A stretch of DNA of 64,000 nucleotides. Origin: Gordionus sp. m RMFG-2023 (taxonomy: Eukaryota; Nematomorpha; Gordioida; Chordodea; Parachordodidae). Position 1 is the stretch's first letter. Each line of letters starts with the position of its first letter. The notes beneath the pieces were generated by a model that was given only the letters and a program-made list of their open reading frames with translations, was not told where the DNA came from and made no database searches. Shown here piece by piece: positions 45,601 to 56,859 of the stretch. Both the position numbers and the translations under genes were made by a program. The stretch lies in the NCBI RefSeq assembly GCF_954871325.1, contig NC_088776.1, positions 15,810,052-15,874,051 of the forward strand, written 5' to 3'.

Positions 45601-48197
45601 ATCTTATATTAAAAAGAGATTGATGAAATTGGCTATGTAAATCTTTGTTTATACTTTTTTACTGAGTATTGTCAAAAAATTTACATATATACTGAAAATA
45701 AAATTGTAAAAAAACCGTTAATACCTCCTGCTGAATTTTACTATAAGATAAAACTATTTTAATAGTGCATCCTTGCCTATTTCGATTGAATTAAATTTTT
45801 TAGGATGGGAGAGATACTCAAAGGCCTGATTCAATAAAGTGAAAACTATATTTTATCTGTTGGTTTAATTAGGATTTTATAGGGAAAGGATGCTATTATT
45901 TAAAAAAAATATCAAAGATATATCAATTTTTTTCAATTTCGATACATATATACTGCAAGCCTATGCTACTATAAATTTTTAAAGTATCTCCAATATCTCT
46001 TGATACGCTAAAAATATATCGAATAGAAGTAACCTTGATATAGTACCCTTATGATTTTTAAACAATTTACCCAACCACTCCAAGCTTTTAAGGAACGTAA
46101 ATACAGCTTTATTTTAAATAGCGGCTATACTTAACAACATTGCTTTTCATTAATCACTCAAATCATTTTCTTAGATTTATAATACCCCTCGGATTATCAA
46201 TATTTTAAATTATATACATTTTGGAAGACGTTTCATAATATATATACATTCAATAATCTCCTTGTTAATCATTACAAACAAAAATCAATCAATCTCACAA
46301 AAAGGATTCAATTATATAGTATCATCATAGCCAATAATTTTAATCAGAAATATGGACAGAAATTTAAAAATATTTTTTAGTTTGAATAGCGAAAATTAAT
46401 ATAAATATTTTTTGATAAAATTCTTTTAAATTTATTAAGCCTTTTGGTTAACATTTAAAAAAAAAAGAAGTAAATTGTCTATTTATACTGGCTATGCACT
46501 ATAAGGAATAAGGAAAGAAGAAATTATTGTTAAATTAAATAAAGACATGAGACACGGAGAGAATGATATTATGAGATAAAGTAATTTATTTATTATACAA
46601 TTACAAATAAATAACTGTCTATAAAAAACGAATATGTACAGTAGGGTTTAAAAAAAACTTAGATATATTATTTCGACATGCTCAAAAAAAAATTATATTC
46701 AAATAAAAATATTAAAAATTTAATTAAATTTTGGCCTGCTTAGCATACCTTTTCCCTCCCCCTAATTAAAGCTATTTCACTAAAAAGGAATGTCATATTA
46801 AATAAAAACCCATGCATGAATCTCGTTCTCTCATATTTTTTTTAAAAAACATTACATATTATTTTGAAACATTTGAGGTCAGGATAACCTCTTTATGAGT
46901 GACCGGATGAATCATTTTAGCCCGATTCCAGCTAATCTCTTGATATAAAAACGATATTTTCAAATTTATATTCACTCACCTTTCTATGTTGACTAGAACA
47001 TAGCCACCCCTTGAATGGTCATCTTGTGGGGGTTTCATTGTAATATTCTTTGAAATTTATCAATCATGTTAAATCAGATAGTCAATTTTTTTTTAATATT
47101 ATAAAAAATAAACTTTTTGCCAAAGATATGGATCTATATGGGATATAAATTGACATATTATATACTGTGTTTCATGAATATTCATAGTATGAAAATTAAA
47201 ATTTGTACAAAAAAATTACAAACCATAATTTTATTATAAAAAATATATGATTTAAATATTTATAAAATGCAAAAGGTTTCAGTTATGTTTTGGCTAATAT
47301 AAGAAGATAAGTCAGTATATTGGAAAAAAATGAATATTTCTATAAATATTTTAATAAGATTTTGTCAAAACTTGCTTAATTTGATAACATTTTATGAATT
47401 TTATAAAATAAACTCATTTAATGCTATTTAACTATTACTCAGAGTTGGGTGATAATTTGTATCTTTTGGACACTATTAAGAAATATTATATCTGTATCTA
47501 AGATTCATTATTTACAAAAGAATATTATATTTTTTTTATCTCTTTGACAAAGGAGAAATACTTTTTTTAAATATTTTTGTTTAAAAAATGTATTACTCAC
47601 ATTTACATCATTATTTTTTGTCCCCTTTTCATCTATTCTCTTTCCTCCTTTCCCATTTTATTCTAATAACAATAGCATCATCACAACTCCATAACCACCC
47701 TCCTTCAAATTCATGTTCTATAATTCTGAAAAATTGTCAAATTAATAAATAAGGTTTAATTTTCTAAAATCTATTGGGATTTTTAGAGCTTTATTTAAAA
47801 AATGATAAAGTTTGCATTTTTTTTTTTTTTACCATGCTAAAACATAACCTCCATTAAAATTAATATAATTCGCAAATATTTAAAGCACCAAAATTTGCAG
47901 GGGTTGATATTACCTTTCGGATTGAGCGTTAAAATTTGAATTACAGGAAATGTTAGAAGAAAAAACACCTTTTTTTAAAAATATATTTTTAAAATTTAAA
48001 CAAATTATAATTTAAAATTATAATATAAATTTGAACCCAGATTGAGACCTTTTTCCTATATTTTAGGTTCAGATTGGTTTCAAGCTAAATAATTAAAAAG
48101 AGTTGGGTTAAGTTTCGTTCGCTAAAAAACAGGATTGACTTCGGGATCAAACCCTAATTATGATTGATGATATGAGGAAGTAAAAGAATTAATTAAT
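45601..48197. other. No gene recognised; possible decayed LINE sequence
   Basis: AT-rich. The left part may be the degraded N-terminal side of the reverse transcriptase at 45130-45600. A C/T-rich patch lies at about 47625-47720. No other feature is supported. Confidence 0.35.
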
Positions 48198-48456
48198 ATG
48201 TGTAGATCTTTTGTCAATTCCATCATGAGAGCAGAAAATACAAAGACAAATAAATATAGTCATCTAAATAAACTTTTATTCGTTCCTGTAGTTTCAGACA
48301 CCTGTGGATCATTTGGACCCCAAGTTTTAGAATTATTCAAAACAATAGGACAAAGGTTATGTTTAATCACACGTGATCCAAAAGAGGTTTTTTACTTGTG
48401 ACAAAGAATATCGATCGAAATTTGCCGATCCAACTGTATACAGGGTCATTAAGCTC
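48198..48456 (+). pseudogene. LINE-like RT protein, C-terminal fragment
   Basis: The plus strand reads NKYSHLNKLLFVPVVSDTCG, then SFGPQVLELFKTIGQRLCLI and TRDPKEVFYL. After a stop it continues QRISIEICRSNCIQG. This matches the C-terminal end of a common invertebrate non-LTR protein: FxPxAxETxGxWGxExxxFxxxxGxRLxxxTGDPxxxxFLxQRIxxAxQRGNA. One stop and missing upstream RT domains show a 5'-truncated copy, the usual fate of LINE insertions. It is on the opposite strand to the RT piece at 45.1-45.6 kb, so it is a separate insertion or a rearranged part. Confidence 0.75.
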
Positions 48457-48498
48457 CACTGACTTAACCTAAATATTATTTTTTTATATAGTTTTCTC

Positions 48499-48678
48499 TA
48501 GTGTTGTGCTAACTCAATATTTTAGCCAGAAAAATATTATCTAAGCCATGAGATTTCACCCAATAGATGTTTCAAACCTTTGTGCCAACTATGAGCAAAA
48601 TCTTCAGGATTGTCTAATATTTTTCTGGAGATACTATTGTTTAAAAATCGGCTCAAATCAAACCGTTTAACAACACTA
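48499..48678. mobile_element. MITE family A, left arm deleted, perfect 8-bp TSD
   Basis: The element starts TAGTGTTGTGCTAACTCAAT, having lost about 45 bp of the left arm, and ends CCGTTTAACAACACTA. Perfect GTTTTCTC flanks lie at 48491-48498 and 48679-48686. 180 bp. Confidence 0.9.
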
Positions 48679-48734
48679 GTTTTCTCTTTATATATATTTT
48701 TTATAGATGTGGTGTGTATATTTGTAATATTTAT

Positions 48735-48972
48735 CAGACCTGCAGAGATACCATCTGCATGGCCCAGCCCAGATTTTTTTCAAAATTTATTCCGGCCCGG
48801 ATTTTATATTAGGCCCGGCCCAGGATTTTTAAAAAATATATTATATTTATTTTTAATCTTTATAGCTAACAATGACGATTTAAAATATACAGTTCAGCCC
48901 GGGTATATCTAAAAAATTAAAATAAGACCCGGCCCATGTACTCGGGCTTAGAGCCGGGCCTGCAGATCTCTG
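48735..48972. mobile_element. Short GC-rich-ended element, family B1, copy 2
   Basis: The left end CAGACCTGCAGAGATACCAT matches the left end of 18918-19907 two bases in. The right end CCGGGCCTGCAGATCTCTG also matches. The interior has GGCCCGG blocks spaced by A/T runs. 238 bp, an internally deleted relative. Target duplication is unclear. Confidence 0.7.
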
Positions 48973-50328
48973 ATTTTATAATCAAAATTTAATCATAAAT
49001 AATCCATTTTTTTAAAAAAAGGATATTAAATAACAAATTTAAAAAAATAATTTATTATAATTTGGTGTTGGCTAGAAGTATATATAAAAAATAAAAGAAA
49101 TTGTTTAAGCTATTTATTAGGGTTAATAGACACTCCCCCCAGATTTATTAAAAAATAGTAGATAAACTTAAAATGTAATAAAACATTTATTAGCCCTTTT
49201 TAAACAAAAAAATTGCCTAGACTTTATATATTACTTTTACGCACCCCATAAGGAAAAAGCACCCCCCCCCCCTCCTCTAAAAATGTTTTAAAATTAAATT
49301 TATTGATTTTGATTTTATGTTTCATTTTTGTCATTTCACACACATTATCCATGTCCTGTTTTAAAAATAAACTTGCAGTTGCTTGCAGTATTATATTATT
49401 TTTAGAATTAAAATCTTAAATAAAGAAAATTAATGACATTTTGTAAAATAAAATGTTTTATTAACCTTATTTTATTATAAAAGTTTGTCAAAATGAATTC
49501 AAGTTTGAAAATATCTATTTTTTTTAATTTATATAATAGTATTTTTTTATACTAGAATTTTCATTATATTTTTTAAAAGCCTTGGAATTTTAATTTAACT
49601 GGACATGCTTTCTAAAGTTTAAACACGTTTATTCAGATTTAATATGATGATCAATCGTTTTTTCTTAAGAAAAATAAATCTTTTATAAACTAATTTAAAT
49701 TAAATTTTGTCTTATAATTTTAAATAGATTTTTTATTTTTGTTTATTTATGGTCCGAGCTTTTAAGTTATTATAAATATAGGAACCCGAATCGTTATGTA
49801 TAACGGTTACGCTCCGATTGCTAAAATTAAGCATCCACTGTTCGGTTTAGCTTTGACGACAAATAAAGGTTCAATTTGTTCATGTTTGATTTTTAGTTTA
49901 CTTGGAATATAAAATTTACATTGGCGTGCGAATATTTAAATGAATACATAATAATAATATCAAATTATATAAAATTTATAATGGTTTAGTTCGCGCCTTT
50001 TAAATTTTTTGTATAACAGTTAGAGAAGTTCCGTTCGGTTCTTCCCAGGTCACCGCATAAATGCAATTGTCATTTGATTTACAATACAATTATCATTTTT
50101 GCTTCATCAATAATAATTTTTCCCCTCCCATCTCTATCTCCCAACAAATTTCTCGATTTTGAAATGATATATTTTATTCGCATTACATCAAGTTATACTT
50201 TTATAAGTTTGACACAGTCCTCAAACATAACCACGCAGACTTCTTTTTTTTTATTCGTAAAAGAGAATTGTCTTGAATCGTTTACAATGAAAAAAAAAAT
50301 TGAAATGATTAATTAAGGTTCCCATTCT
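48973..50328. other. No gene; weak 5S-like patch at ~49790-49870
   Basis: Around 49790-49870 the sequence contains AAAATTAAGCATCC and TTCGGTTTAGCTTTGACG, weakly like the internal control region of 5S rRNA (GAAGTTAAGC and CGGTTAGTACTTGG). This could be a 5S-derived SINE scrap or chance. An 11-C run lies at 49262-49272. The rest is AT-rich. Confidence 0.3.
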
Positions 50329-50509
50329 AAATCGTTAAAAATTGAGAATCTCGAAATTAATATTAATAGATGGTCCATTTTTAGCTATTTTTTAAAGAAC
50401 TCAATTTAAATACAAGTGTTTATTTCCCCAGTATCTATTAATATTAATTTCAAATTTACTTAAAAATTTTCTAGGAGATATAAGCGAGATTCTCCATTTT
50501 TAGCGATTT
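50329..50509. mobile_element. Palindromic MITE-like hairpin
   Basis: The left arm AAATCGTTAAAAATTGAGAA plus TCTCG is mirrored at the right by CGAGATTCTCCATTTTTAGC plus GATTT (23 of 25). Inside, GAAATTAATATTAATAGAT and ATCTATTAATATTAATTTC are perfectly complementary over 19 bp. The whole 181-bp unit could fold into one long hairpin. No target duplication or family relative was found in the window. Confidence 0.6.
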
Positions 50510-52164
50510 TTATTTTCGCGATTTAAAACTTATCTCTTAATTAATTTAATAACACACTCAATACTTTTGTAAAAAGATAATGAAACAATTTTTAAATTTT
50601 TTCACCATTATTTTTTACATAATAATCTTTAAGGAAATTTGATCTATCAACTAATGGTATAATAGTCGCAAAAAGCCTAAAGAACAGTAAATTTCACTTT
50701 TAGAATGGATCTGTAAAAAAAATTTTTTTTATTTTGATATCATCAAACATCAAAAATAATATCGATTTGACTATGTAAGTTGTCGATTTGTATTTTTGAA
50801 TGCCCCGTCCTGCTTCAGAAAATATTTTTATAATACTTTTAATTGAAGGATGATTTCTCATAAAATATAGTTAAAATGGGACATTAAAGCGTTTCAATTT
50901 TGTAATTCGCACGAATCCGACCACAGAATAGTTTTCTTTAAATATAATGGAGGATCTTTAAATAATTGATTTCATTCAATTTTCAGAATTTTAACTTCAA
51001 GATCTAATTATAATATAAACAAGAGAATTCAACAACCTTATTTTATAAAACTAATTATCAAGTTAGAATGTTCTTTCACCATTCTATAAATAAGACTGTT
51101 AGCTAAAAAAAAAAAGAAGCCAAAATTACTATTTATTTAGATGCGCTCAATAGGTTTTCTCACAAATATATGATTTCTATCGGCCTTCCCGACCACAGAT
51201 TGGATGCATTGAAATATGTTAGGTCTATTAGCAAACCAAACTCTTAGAAAATTTGTCTGCTTTCGTAAATTTAATTTTAAGATAGAAAAAAAACATTTAA
51301 ATAAAAATAAAAACCAAAATTTTTTTTTTTTAAAATGTAATACAGGCAAAGGTGCAATAGGTAAGCCTAAACTCTAACATAAACCTAATAGAGAAAAAAA
51401 ACTAATAGTACCCCCCCCCCTTCCGGCAAAATTCTGGCTACACCTAAGAGAAAAACAAATTAAATGTTTAAAACTAAACTAACCCGATCAATTTTAAATA
51501 TTATTTTTGTAATATCATCAAAGAAAAATATCATCAATCAATCTCAAAATATGAATAATAATTATTCTTTTACAAAATTATAATCATCAAATCATATTTT
51601 ATAAATATGACAGTAAAAAAATGAAATTAAATGAATTATTTACATAAGATTAATTAGAAAAATTGATTATCTCTTAATTTATACGATAACTTTGAAAAAA
51701 GTAAGAATGTGATCTATAAAATCGGTTTGATCTAGTATAATGATTAATAAACAGTTTAATGATTACCTCCTATATAATGATAAGAAAAGAAGAAAAATAA
51801 AATAAATAGTTGAGGCCTGACCTAGAACTATGACATTTACCCCAATTTCCAATTATTTTTGATAGAATATTATTATTAGAAATATTAGTAATTATTATTT
51901 TTAGGGTACCCATATATAGCCTAATGAATGTTTTAAATCTTTTTTTTATGATAAGTATTTTTGTATTATGTAACATATTTTGACTTTTGTATTCTTTAAT
52001 TTTCAATAAGGATTTCGTCCTTAAAGTCAGGATAATTGTTTTGACTTGAACTAATGGAAAGAAGTGATATCAAGTGCTACAATTAGGGTAATGATATATG
52101 ACATTAAACCACTTGCTAAACAACGACTAAAATTAATTAAAATGCGTAAGATATTTTTAATATA
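50510..52164. other. No gene recognised; 10-C run
   Basis: AT-rich. A 70-codon minus-strand open stretch (51137-51349) has no resemblance I can name. A run of 10 C lies at 51411-51420. Confidence 0.35.
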
Positions 52165-52310
52165 TATACGGAATCATGTGGTCGAGTCCGATCTACTATA
52201 TATCACCCCCCCCCCAGGACGGAACCACCAAGTTTGCCTAAGAAAAAATATGACCCTTGATGGATTCTAACCTAGAACCAAACCGATTTGTCACATACGC
52301 TTCTTAAAAT
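52165..52310 (-). repeat. tRNA-derived SINE, family E, copy 3
   Basis: On the minus strand the B box is clear: GGTTAGAATCC. It is followed by ATCAAGGGTCATATTTTTTC, TGGTGGTTCCGTCCTGGGGG and the core TATAGTAGATCGGACTCGAC, then CACATGATTCC. A 10-C run (52206-52215) is part of the repeat; the other copies have GGGG or a worn version there. Confidence 0.75.
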
Positions 52311-52499
52311 CATCAAATTTTTATATATATGTAAGGATAAAAATACAACGCTATCTAATATTCTAATAAAACCCATAAAAATTTAATAACATTTAAGCTA
52401 TGCATCATTATTCCTTCAATTACATAAGTTTACAAGAGAGGAGGGGCATCTAAAAATTGTAAAATTAAGATTTGAATTTTCTATAAATTTTAACAAGGC

Positions 52500-52541
52500 T
52501 TGAGCCCCCAATAGCATCACCTAGTGGCGCCACTGCTTCCT
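52500..52541. mobile_element. Transposon end fragment (GGCGCCACTG type)
   Basis: TTGAGCCCCCAATAGCATCA plus CCTAGTGGCGCCACTG is, in reverse, CAGTGGCGCCACTAGG...GGGGGCTCAA. It matches the start at 60314 (CAGTGGCGTCGCTAGGAGAA ... GGGGCTCGAGCCCCC). These are probably opposite ends of one DNA-transposon family. The rest of each copy is not identifiable. Confidence 0.45.
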
Positions 52542-52544
52542 TCT

Positions 52545-53894
52545 TTTTTTTACCTAGAATTATTTAGCCTTATAGAACATTTTTTTTTAAAATTCTTATT
52601 ATTTTTATCTTTCCAATTAATATGCTAACTCAAATTTTCTCTTTCTAATTATGTAATCATCATATGTATATTATTTATTTTTCAGGTTCCTCTACAACAT
52701 AAGATAACATTAAATAAACTTAATCTATTAATCCTTTTATTTAATCGGGGGCTTTTTTCTATATTTTTACTTCCCCTTGAACGTTTAAATAGCAAGTTTT
52801 TCTTAATATTCTTATGCATAACATAACAAGTAAGTGCAGCCTGCCAGAACGTAAATGGTTCTTCATAATTATTTCCCTTAAATTTTTTTTCTCAGTAAGA
52901 TACTTTTTTGGAGAGCCAAACATGGCCTTGTTGTATATACAATTTACATAAAAACTAAATTTTTAAGAATTATAATAAACTTGAGTATAGAGAACACCTT
53001 TCTACGCTTACTTGCCAGTTAGGAAATGTACAGTCGCGTAGCCAGGAATAAGTTTTAAATTTTTCAGATTATATTTTGATTTTATTGAGAGGGTTTTGTT
53101 TATATACCTGATTTGCTATAATTACATATGCCAATTGGTTGTATTTTTATTGGCTCAATTTTCATTATTTAATAAATTTCCGATTTTATACAATAAACTA
53201 ACTGACATTTTTTTTATCATGTAGTGATGAATGAATCCTGTAAAAAAAACTCGTAAAATGATACTTATAGTTTTCCTTTTTCTAATTTTTAGGCTTATTT
53301 AGCCAAAATTATGAAACAGGCGCCGAAAAAAAAATAAAAGCCAAAAATTTGAGATTTATTTTTTTAAAAAAAAATCAATATGTTAATGTTAAGAAAAAAA
53401 AGGTTAAACAATATTTGTTATAATTTTAATTTACACTTATTTGTTGAATCGATTTTTCTCTCTCTGGCTTAAATAACCCGAAAATTATTCTATCTGTTTG
53501 TAAAATAAAAAAATATATAAAGTGGCTCACAATATACGACTAAAACCTGAATTAAAAAGATTGTTTATTAGTCAAAACCATTATAAATTGATTATTAATG
53601 AAATACTTTTTTTTAAAAATAATATTCTAAATAGTAAAATGTTACCGTCAATATAAAATTCATTACTTTTATTGATAAATTTTTTTTTATTGCCTTTTAA
53701 AAAATATAAAATATTATATTAGAGAAATTATTACTCTCTATATATACGTATAATACAAACGTTACATTTTTAATTAGATCTTTTAATTTAAAAGTTATTT
53801 TCTGATTTATTATTCCAATTATCATAAAAATACATTTTATACATAGTGTATATTATATTACACTTTTTTAAATCTTTTTATATATCAAATAAAG
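52545..53894. other. AT-rich upstream region of the 388-codon frame
   Basis: No coding signal. If the frame at 53895 is a terminal exon, this would be intron. CTTTTTATATATCAAATAAAG directly before the ATG has a pyrimidine stretch and an AG, compatible with a splice acceptor. If the ATG is the true start, AT-rich TATA-like sequences are too many to pick a promoter. Confidence 0.35.
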
Positions 53895-55061
53895 ATGTCA
53901 CAAATATTAAACTTAAACACAACCCAAAATCCTAACAGCATGTGGGGATCTACTATTAATAGTAATGAAAGAATCGGTATAACATCATCAAAACTTCCCG
54001 AAATTAATAGTCTTAAAAATTTGAATTCCACAATCAATTACCCCATACTATCCTACTCTCCTAATATCGAAGAAATTTGTCCCGAAGATGATGAGTCCAT
54101 TGACTATAGTCGTGAAATGAAGGATCTCAAATCTCTTAGTGACTTGAACAAGATTTATCAATTTATACCAGTGCAATCTTCACAACCCAATAATAGACTT
54201 TCTTTACAGCATCAATTAGCGGTTTGCGATGTCTTCCCTCCTAATCGTAGGCAATATCGTTCTACCTCATTCGCTCTTCCTTCATCGCTAAAATCGTCTT
54301 ACGATCAACAAGATACTCAACAAAGTAATGAGTATGCTTCATCGGTTTTAGATAGAAGAATGTACAGACAAGAAGATGAAGAAAGTATTTTAAAAAGGCA
54401 ACCAGAATTGACATCTTTCAAAAAAAGGTTATCATTAATACCCTATAACGTGGCGCTTTACAACAACACTCCTAAAATTAGGACGCTCTCTCCAATTTTA
54501 TCAGAATTTAAGCATAATCAATCACCCCATCCCAAAACAGGAACCGAGGAAAATACTACAGAACAAATTTTAGGAACCTCTTCTAAACAAGATGGTTACT
54601 TTATAGTAACATCAGCAAATATTTCTTCGGAAAATCAAACAGACTCTAATGTTCATCTATTCGAAGCAAAATCTTTATCAGACACGACTATTGAATCTAA
54701 ATTAATGGAGAAATCAGGTGATGACGACATTTTGAATAGGTCAAAATTATATTCGAGTAAAATTTATAATGATAATCCTGCTTGTACCAAGATTGATGTT
54801 CCTGTCATTACTATAGATACAGTATCTACTCCTATTAATTCATTATTATATCCAACATTTCCTCATTTCCATTCTGTCAGCTATTCAAAGCACGATGGTT
54901 CAGCTGACATAGTGTATTCGAGGCAAATAAGGAAAGGCTCTTATTCACCCCTGCTTCAAACCAGAACCGATAGATCGGGATCTATTCAATACCCTAGCCC
55001 GACTAACAAATTTATCTACGAAAGAACGCCCTCTCTTGAAAAATTATTATCAATCACTTGA
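53895..55061 (+). CDS. Uncharacterised 388-aa protein or terminal exon
   Basis: This is the longest non-transposon open frame in the window: 1,167 bp without a stop in very AT-rich DNA, with codon use clearly less AT-rich than its flanks, so it is very likely a real host coding sequence. I recognise no domain, membrane segment or signal peptide. The product is rich in S, N, T, P and I and looks disordered. It carries several basic-then-serine sites that look like kinase or 14-3-3 targets: RRQYRSTSFALP (118-129), FKKRLSLIP (175-183), KIRTLSPILSEF (194-205), RKGSYSPLL (346-354) and ERTPSLEKLLSI at the very end (376-387). Residues 61-80 are acidic. This resembles the regulatory tail of a larger protein. 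An AG lies right before the ATG, so it may be a last exon that continues a gene from the left. An in-frame stop lies upstream at about 53843-53845. Function unknown. Confidence 0.8.
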   Translation: MSQILNLNTTQNPNSMWGSTINSNERIGITSSKLPEINSLKNLNSTINYPILSYSPNIEEICPEDDESIDYSREMKDLKSLSDLNKIYQFIPVQSSQPNNRLSLQHQLAVCDVFPPNRRQYRSTSFALPSSLKSSYDQQDTQQSNEYASSVLDRRMYRQEDEESILKRQPELTSFKKRLSLIPYNVALYNNTPKIRTLSPILSEFKHNQSPHPKTGTEENTTEQILGTSSKQDGYFIVTSANISSENQTDSNVHLFEAKSLSDTTIESKLMEKSGDDDILNRSKLYSSKIYNDNPACTKIDVPVITIDTVSTPINSLLYPTFPHFHSVSYSKHDGSADIVYSRQIRKGSYSPLLQTRTDRSGSIQYPSPTNKFIYERTPSLEKLLSIT

Positions 55062-55134
55062 TATAGTATATTGTATTTAATATTTAATTATTGTGTGATA
55101 ACAATTTTGTAAAATTTTTGTTTAATTTATTTAA

Positions 55135-55206
55135 ATTAAAGAAGCAATATAATACAAACATTCACTCATGATTATGTGATATTTAATTATCTTTTGATAA
55201 AATAAA
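55135..55206 (+). terminator. Candidate poly(A) signals
   Basis: ATTAAA at 55135-55140 and AATAAA at 55201-55206 lie 74 and 140 bp past the stop of the 388-codon frame. They fit the 3' end of that transcript, though such hexamers are common in AT-rich DNA. Confidence 0.4.
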
Positions 55207-56859
55207 TTATACTATATATTATAATTTTAAAAAGTTAGCCAGTTACTTTTAAAAAGTATAATGTAACTCAACCCGTTACAAGATTGAAACGATTAGAATT
55301 TAAGAACCTTTTTTTTAACATTATTAGTAAAAAAATTGTGATATACATTGATAAGCATATAAAAATTTTAAAAAGTCCTCAATAAGGAAACCCTATTTTG
55401 TTTTTATTTTATATCTAGAATTTCAAAATTTTGCTTTGTCCACTTATTCAAAAAAAAATTATTATGAGGTAAAAAAAAATAAATGAATATTTTTGACATA
55501 CAAAATTTAGTTGTATATCTACAGAAATACTAAATTAATAGTTCGAATTATTTAAAATATTTTTACAAGTATAAAATTTTATTAAACTTAAAAAAAATAC
55601 TATTTGACGAATATATTCTTTTCTTTATTGCTATTCGATTCGAAGTATTATTCGCATTCGTAAAATACGGATTGAATATGAATAATTCGTTTTATGTATA
55701 TTTGTTTTAATAAATTAAAAGTTTCTCTAAGATTACAACTTAATATGCCCCCCCCCATTACTTTAAAGGATTCAGTCATATATCATATTTTAATATTTTA
55801 TTAGAGGGGATCTCAGTGTAGCCTTAAGCAGTGTTTTTATCCCTCCATGGGCTCATGACTCTGATTTCCCCAATAACAGGGTATCTTATGACCCCCCCCC
55901 ACCACCCTCATAAAATTAAACAGCTGTATTTTTCGTCTAGTTTCGACTAATTTATCTTACTCTTCACCGGGATGAAGTATTTATATAAATTATAAATTCC
56001 CAAATCCATATAAATCATACAGTATACGCAACCGCAAGGTAATGGTTAGTTCAATTTTCGGTATTGTTTTCACATTTACATAAGAAACTAAATAATATAT
56101 AAATATCATTATAATAAATTTACAATTATATGCATGTGACATCATTGGATTTGGACATCTTGTAAATTGTTCAAAATTTAATTTATTTGAGCTAAAGTTA
56201 AACTTAAAGGGAAAAAGCTCTGATATTTTTTTATATGAGTAATATAAAAATCTATTTGAGCCATAATACCAAAACGTTCCGCTAGTTGCGTAGCCACAGC
56301 TTAATGTAACATAAAACTTCTATTTTATAGCTTAAATAAAGTTAAAATTATTATCCTGTGTTACTAATTGGTTCGTAGAAATGGTCATGATTTTAAACTT
56401 TACTAATATTTGTCGTTACTACTTCTCTCTTCATTAAAAATATTTTATCAATAATCTTTAAAGTATTTTTTTACAGATTGCACTGTTTACCTAGAGGGGT
56501 AAATGTCATTTGCCTCTGATATCTTTCAGAGTCACGCAAGGCAGTAGTCTCTTAGGGGGGTTGGTAAATCTGGGCATGTTGCCTCTAATTGTTTTGAACC
56601 CCTGACAGATTTTAGTAATTGAATTGTTTGTTTGTTCTTGTTATATATCTTTAAAACATATTTTATAACATAAAATTATTTACAAGTATATACAAAAAAT
56701 TAATTTAGCCCATGGCTCAGCTTCATACTTGTGTTTAGTTTTCATTAAATTCATTGTAATAAAAGATGTTTGAACTTGTAGATTATTTAATAAGCTGCAA
56801 AACCCAAATAGTTAATTAATTTACGCCTAAAATTAAATATAAAATTAATATGCCTTTGT
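55207..56859. other. No gene; ATTCG-rich block, two 9-C runs
   Basis: At 55605-55700 there is a patch dense in ATTCG/CGAAT like those at 15480 and 39715. Runs of 9 C lie at 55748-55756 and 55892-55900. GTTGCGTAGCCACAGC near 56285 weakly resembles the CAGTGGCGT transposon ends. I see no gene. Confidence 0.4.

Noticed and set aside
51137-51349. A 70-codon minus-strand frame as a gene
   Set aside because: Its first half is low-complexity K/F and no family is recognised. Frames of this length are expected by chance in 64 kb.
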